From NCBI GenBank assembly GCA_964522605.1, contig CAZFWV010000417.1, forward strand, positions 1 through 5,757: DNA of 5,757 nucleotides. The letters are read 5' to 3'. Shown here in pieces: positions 5,552 through 5,757 of this stretch; the stretch's first letter is position 1, and each line of letters starts with the position of its first letter. The position numbers and the translations under genes were made by a program. Origin of the DNA: CAVZLD01 sp964522605 (GTDB lineage: Bacteria > Planctomycetota > Planctomycetia > Pirellulales > Pirellulaceae). Below the pieces are notes generated by a model that was given only the letters and a program-made list of their open reading frames with translations, was not told the origin of the DNA and made no database searches.

Positions 5552-5757
5552 CTAGCCCTTGCGACGACGCGACAGGCCCACGAGACCGGCCAGGCCTAGC
5601 AGGCTCAGCACGATCGCGCTTGGCTCCGGCACCGCGGCCACATCCGTGCGCGGTCCGATTTCATAACCGCCGTCCGAGAGGGCCGCGACGAGGTCGCCGG
5701 TTCCGAAGACGCCATCGCCGTTCCAATCGCCTTCCGACCAGACGGCCGTGGCGCCCG
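5552..5757 (-). CDS. C-terminus of a dockerin-like, PEP-CTERM-sorted secreted protein (partial, start beyond window)
   Basis: Only the last 67 residues are present; the reading frame runs off the window edge at 5757. They begin with GATAVWSEGDWNGDGVF and include a 12-residue EF-hand-type loop, DWNGDGVFGTGD, with acidic or amide side chains at positions 1, 3, 5 and 12, as in type I dockerin repeats common in planctomycete secreted proteins. After a short linker comes the PEP-CTERM tripartite signal: VPEPS, a hydrophobic stretch of about 15 residues, and the basic end SRRRKG before TAG. In the known pathway an exosortase recognises this signal after Sec export and processes it for anchoring or release at the cell surface. 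The protein's main domain is unseen. A strong terminator follows at once, so the gene ends its own transcript. Confidence 0.93.
   Translation of the reverse strand, partial: GATAVWSEGDWNGDGVFGTGDLVAALSDGGYEIGPRTDVAAVPEPSAIVLSLLGLAGLVGLSRRRKG

Noticed and set aside
1..5757. CRISPR array, tRNA, rRNA, transposase or toxin-antitoxin genes
   Set aside because: I found no regularly spaced direct repeats, cloverleaf-like segments or recognisable protein motifs for any of these.

Overview
The window looks like a piece of a planctomycete chromosome, most plausibly Pirellulales-like. This rests on a truncated secreted protein whose C-terminus joins an EF-hand/dockerin-type loop (DWNGDGVFGTGD) to a PEP-CTERM sorting signal, on divergent palindromic repeats of the ACCACGGAT and TGCCACTGGGCTCTGCCAGT types between genes, and on loosely packed genes with few strong Shine-Dalgarno sites. 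The placement is inferred from these traits; no marker gene for taxonomy is present.

All five supported genes lie on the minus strand, so they are read from high to low coordinates. (1) 5757-5552: C-terminal 67 residues of a PEP-CTERM/dockerin protein, followed by a convincing intrinsic terminator (5487-5523). (2) 5551-5025: intergenic, with one copy of a ~121-bp palindromic repeat and a weak -10-like box. (3) 5024-3477: a Wzz/GNVR-type polysaccharide chain-length protein with two membrane segments and an unusual basic cytoplasmic tail. (4) 3326-2568: a WecG/TagA/CpsF-family (GT26) glycosyltransferase. (5) 2567-2026: intergenic, with a second copy of the same repeat and a TATAAT box before the next gene. 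(6) 2025-1042: a CHAD-domain protein. (7) 1041-586: intergenic, filled largely by two different palindromic elements. (8) 585-100: a CYTH-domain (triphosphate tunnel metalloenzyme) protein with a GTG start. Positions 1-99 lie past the last stop codon and show nothing I can name.

Two functional pairs emerge. Wzz plus the GT26 enzyme suggest surface or exopolysaccharide assembly at the inner membrane, and a PEP-CTERM substrate lies just upstream; exosortase systems are often found with such polysaccharide genes. CHAD plus CYTH suggest polyphosphate or triphosphate metabolism: E. coli YgiF carries these domains fused in one protein, whereas here they are separate genes 456 bp apart, with repeat elements between them.

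I see no defence system, CRISPR array, transposase, tRNA or rRNA. The most original observations are the two related repeat copies whose arms have diverged from each other while each copy kept its own internal pairing, the 25-bp perfect inverted repeat inside a 142-bp element between CHAD and CYTH, and a threefold GRR-x-[ST]-D motif in the tail of the chain-length protein.
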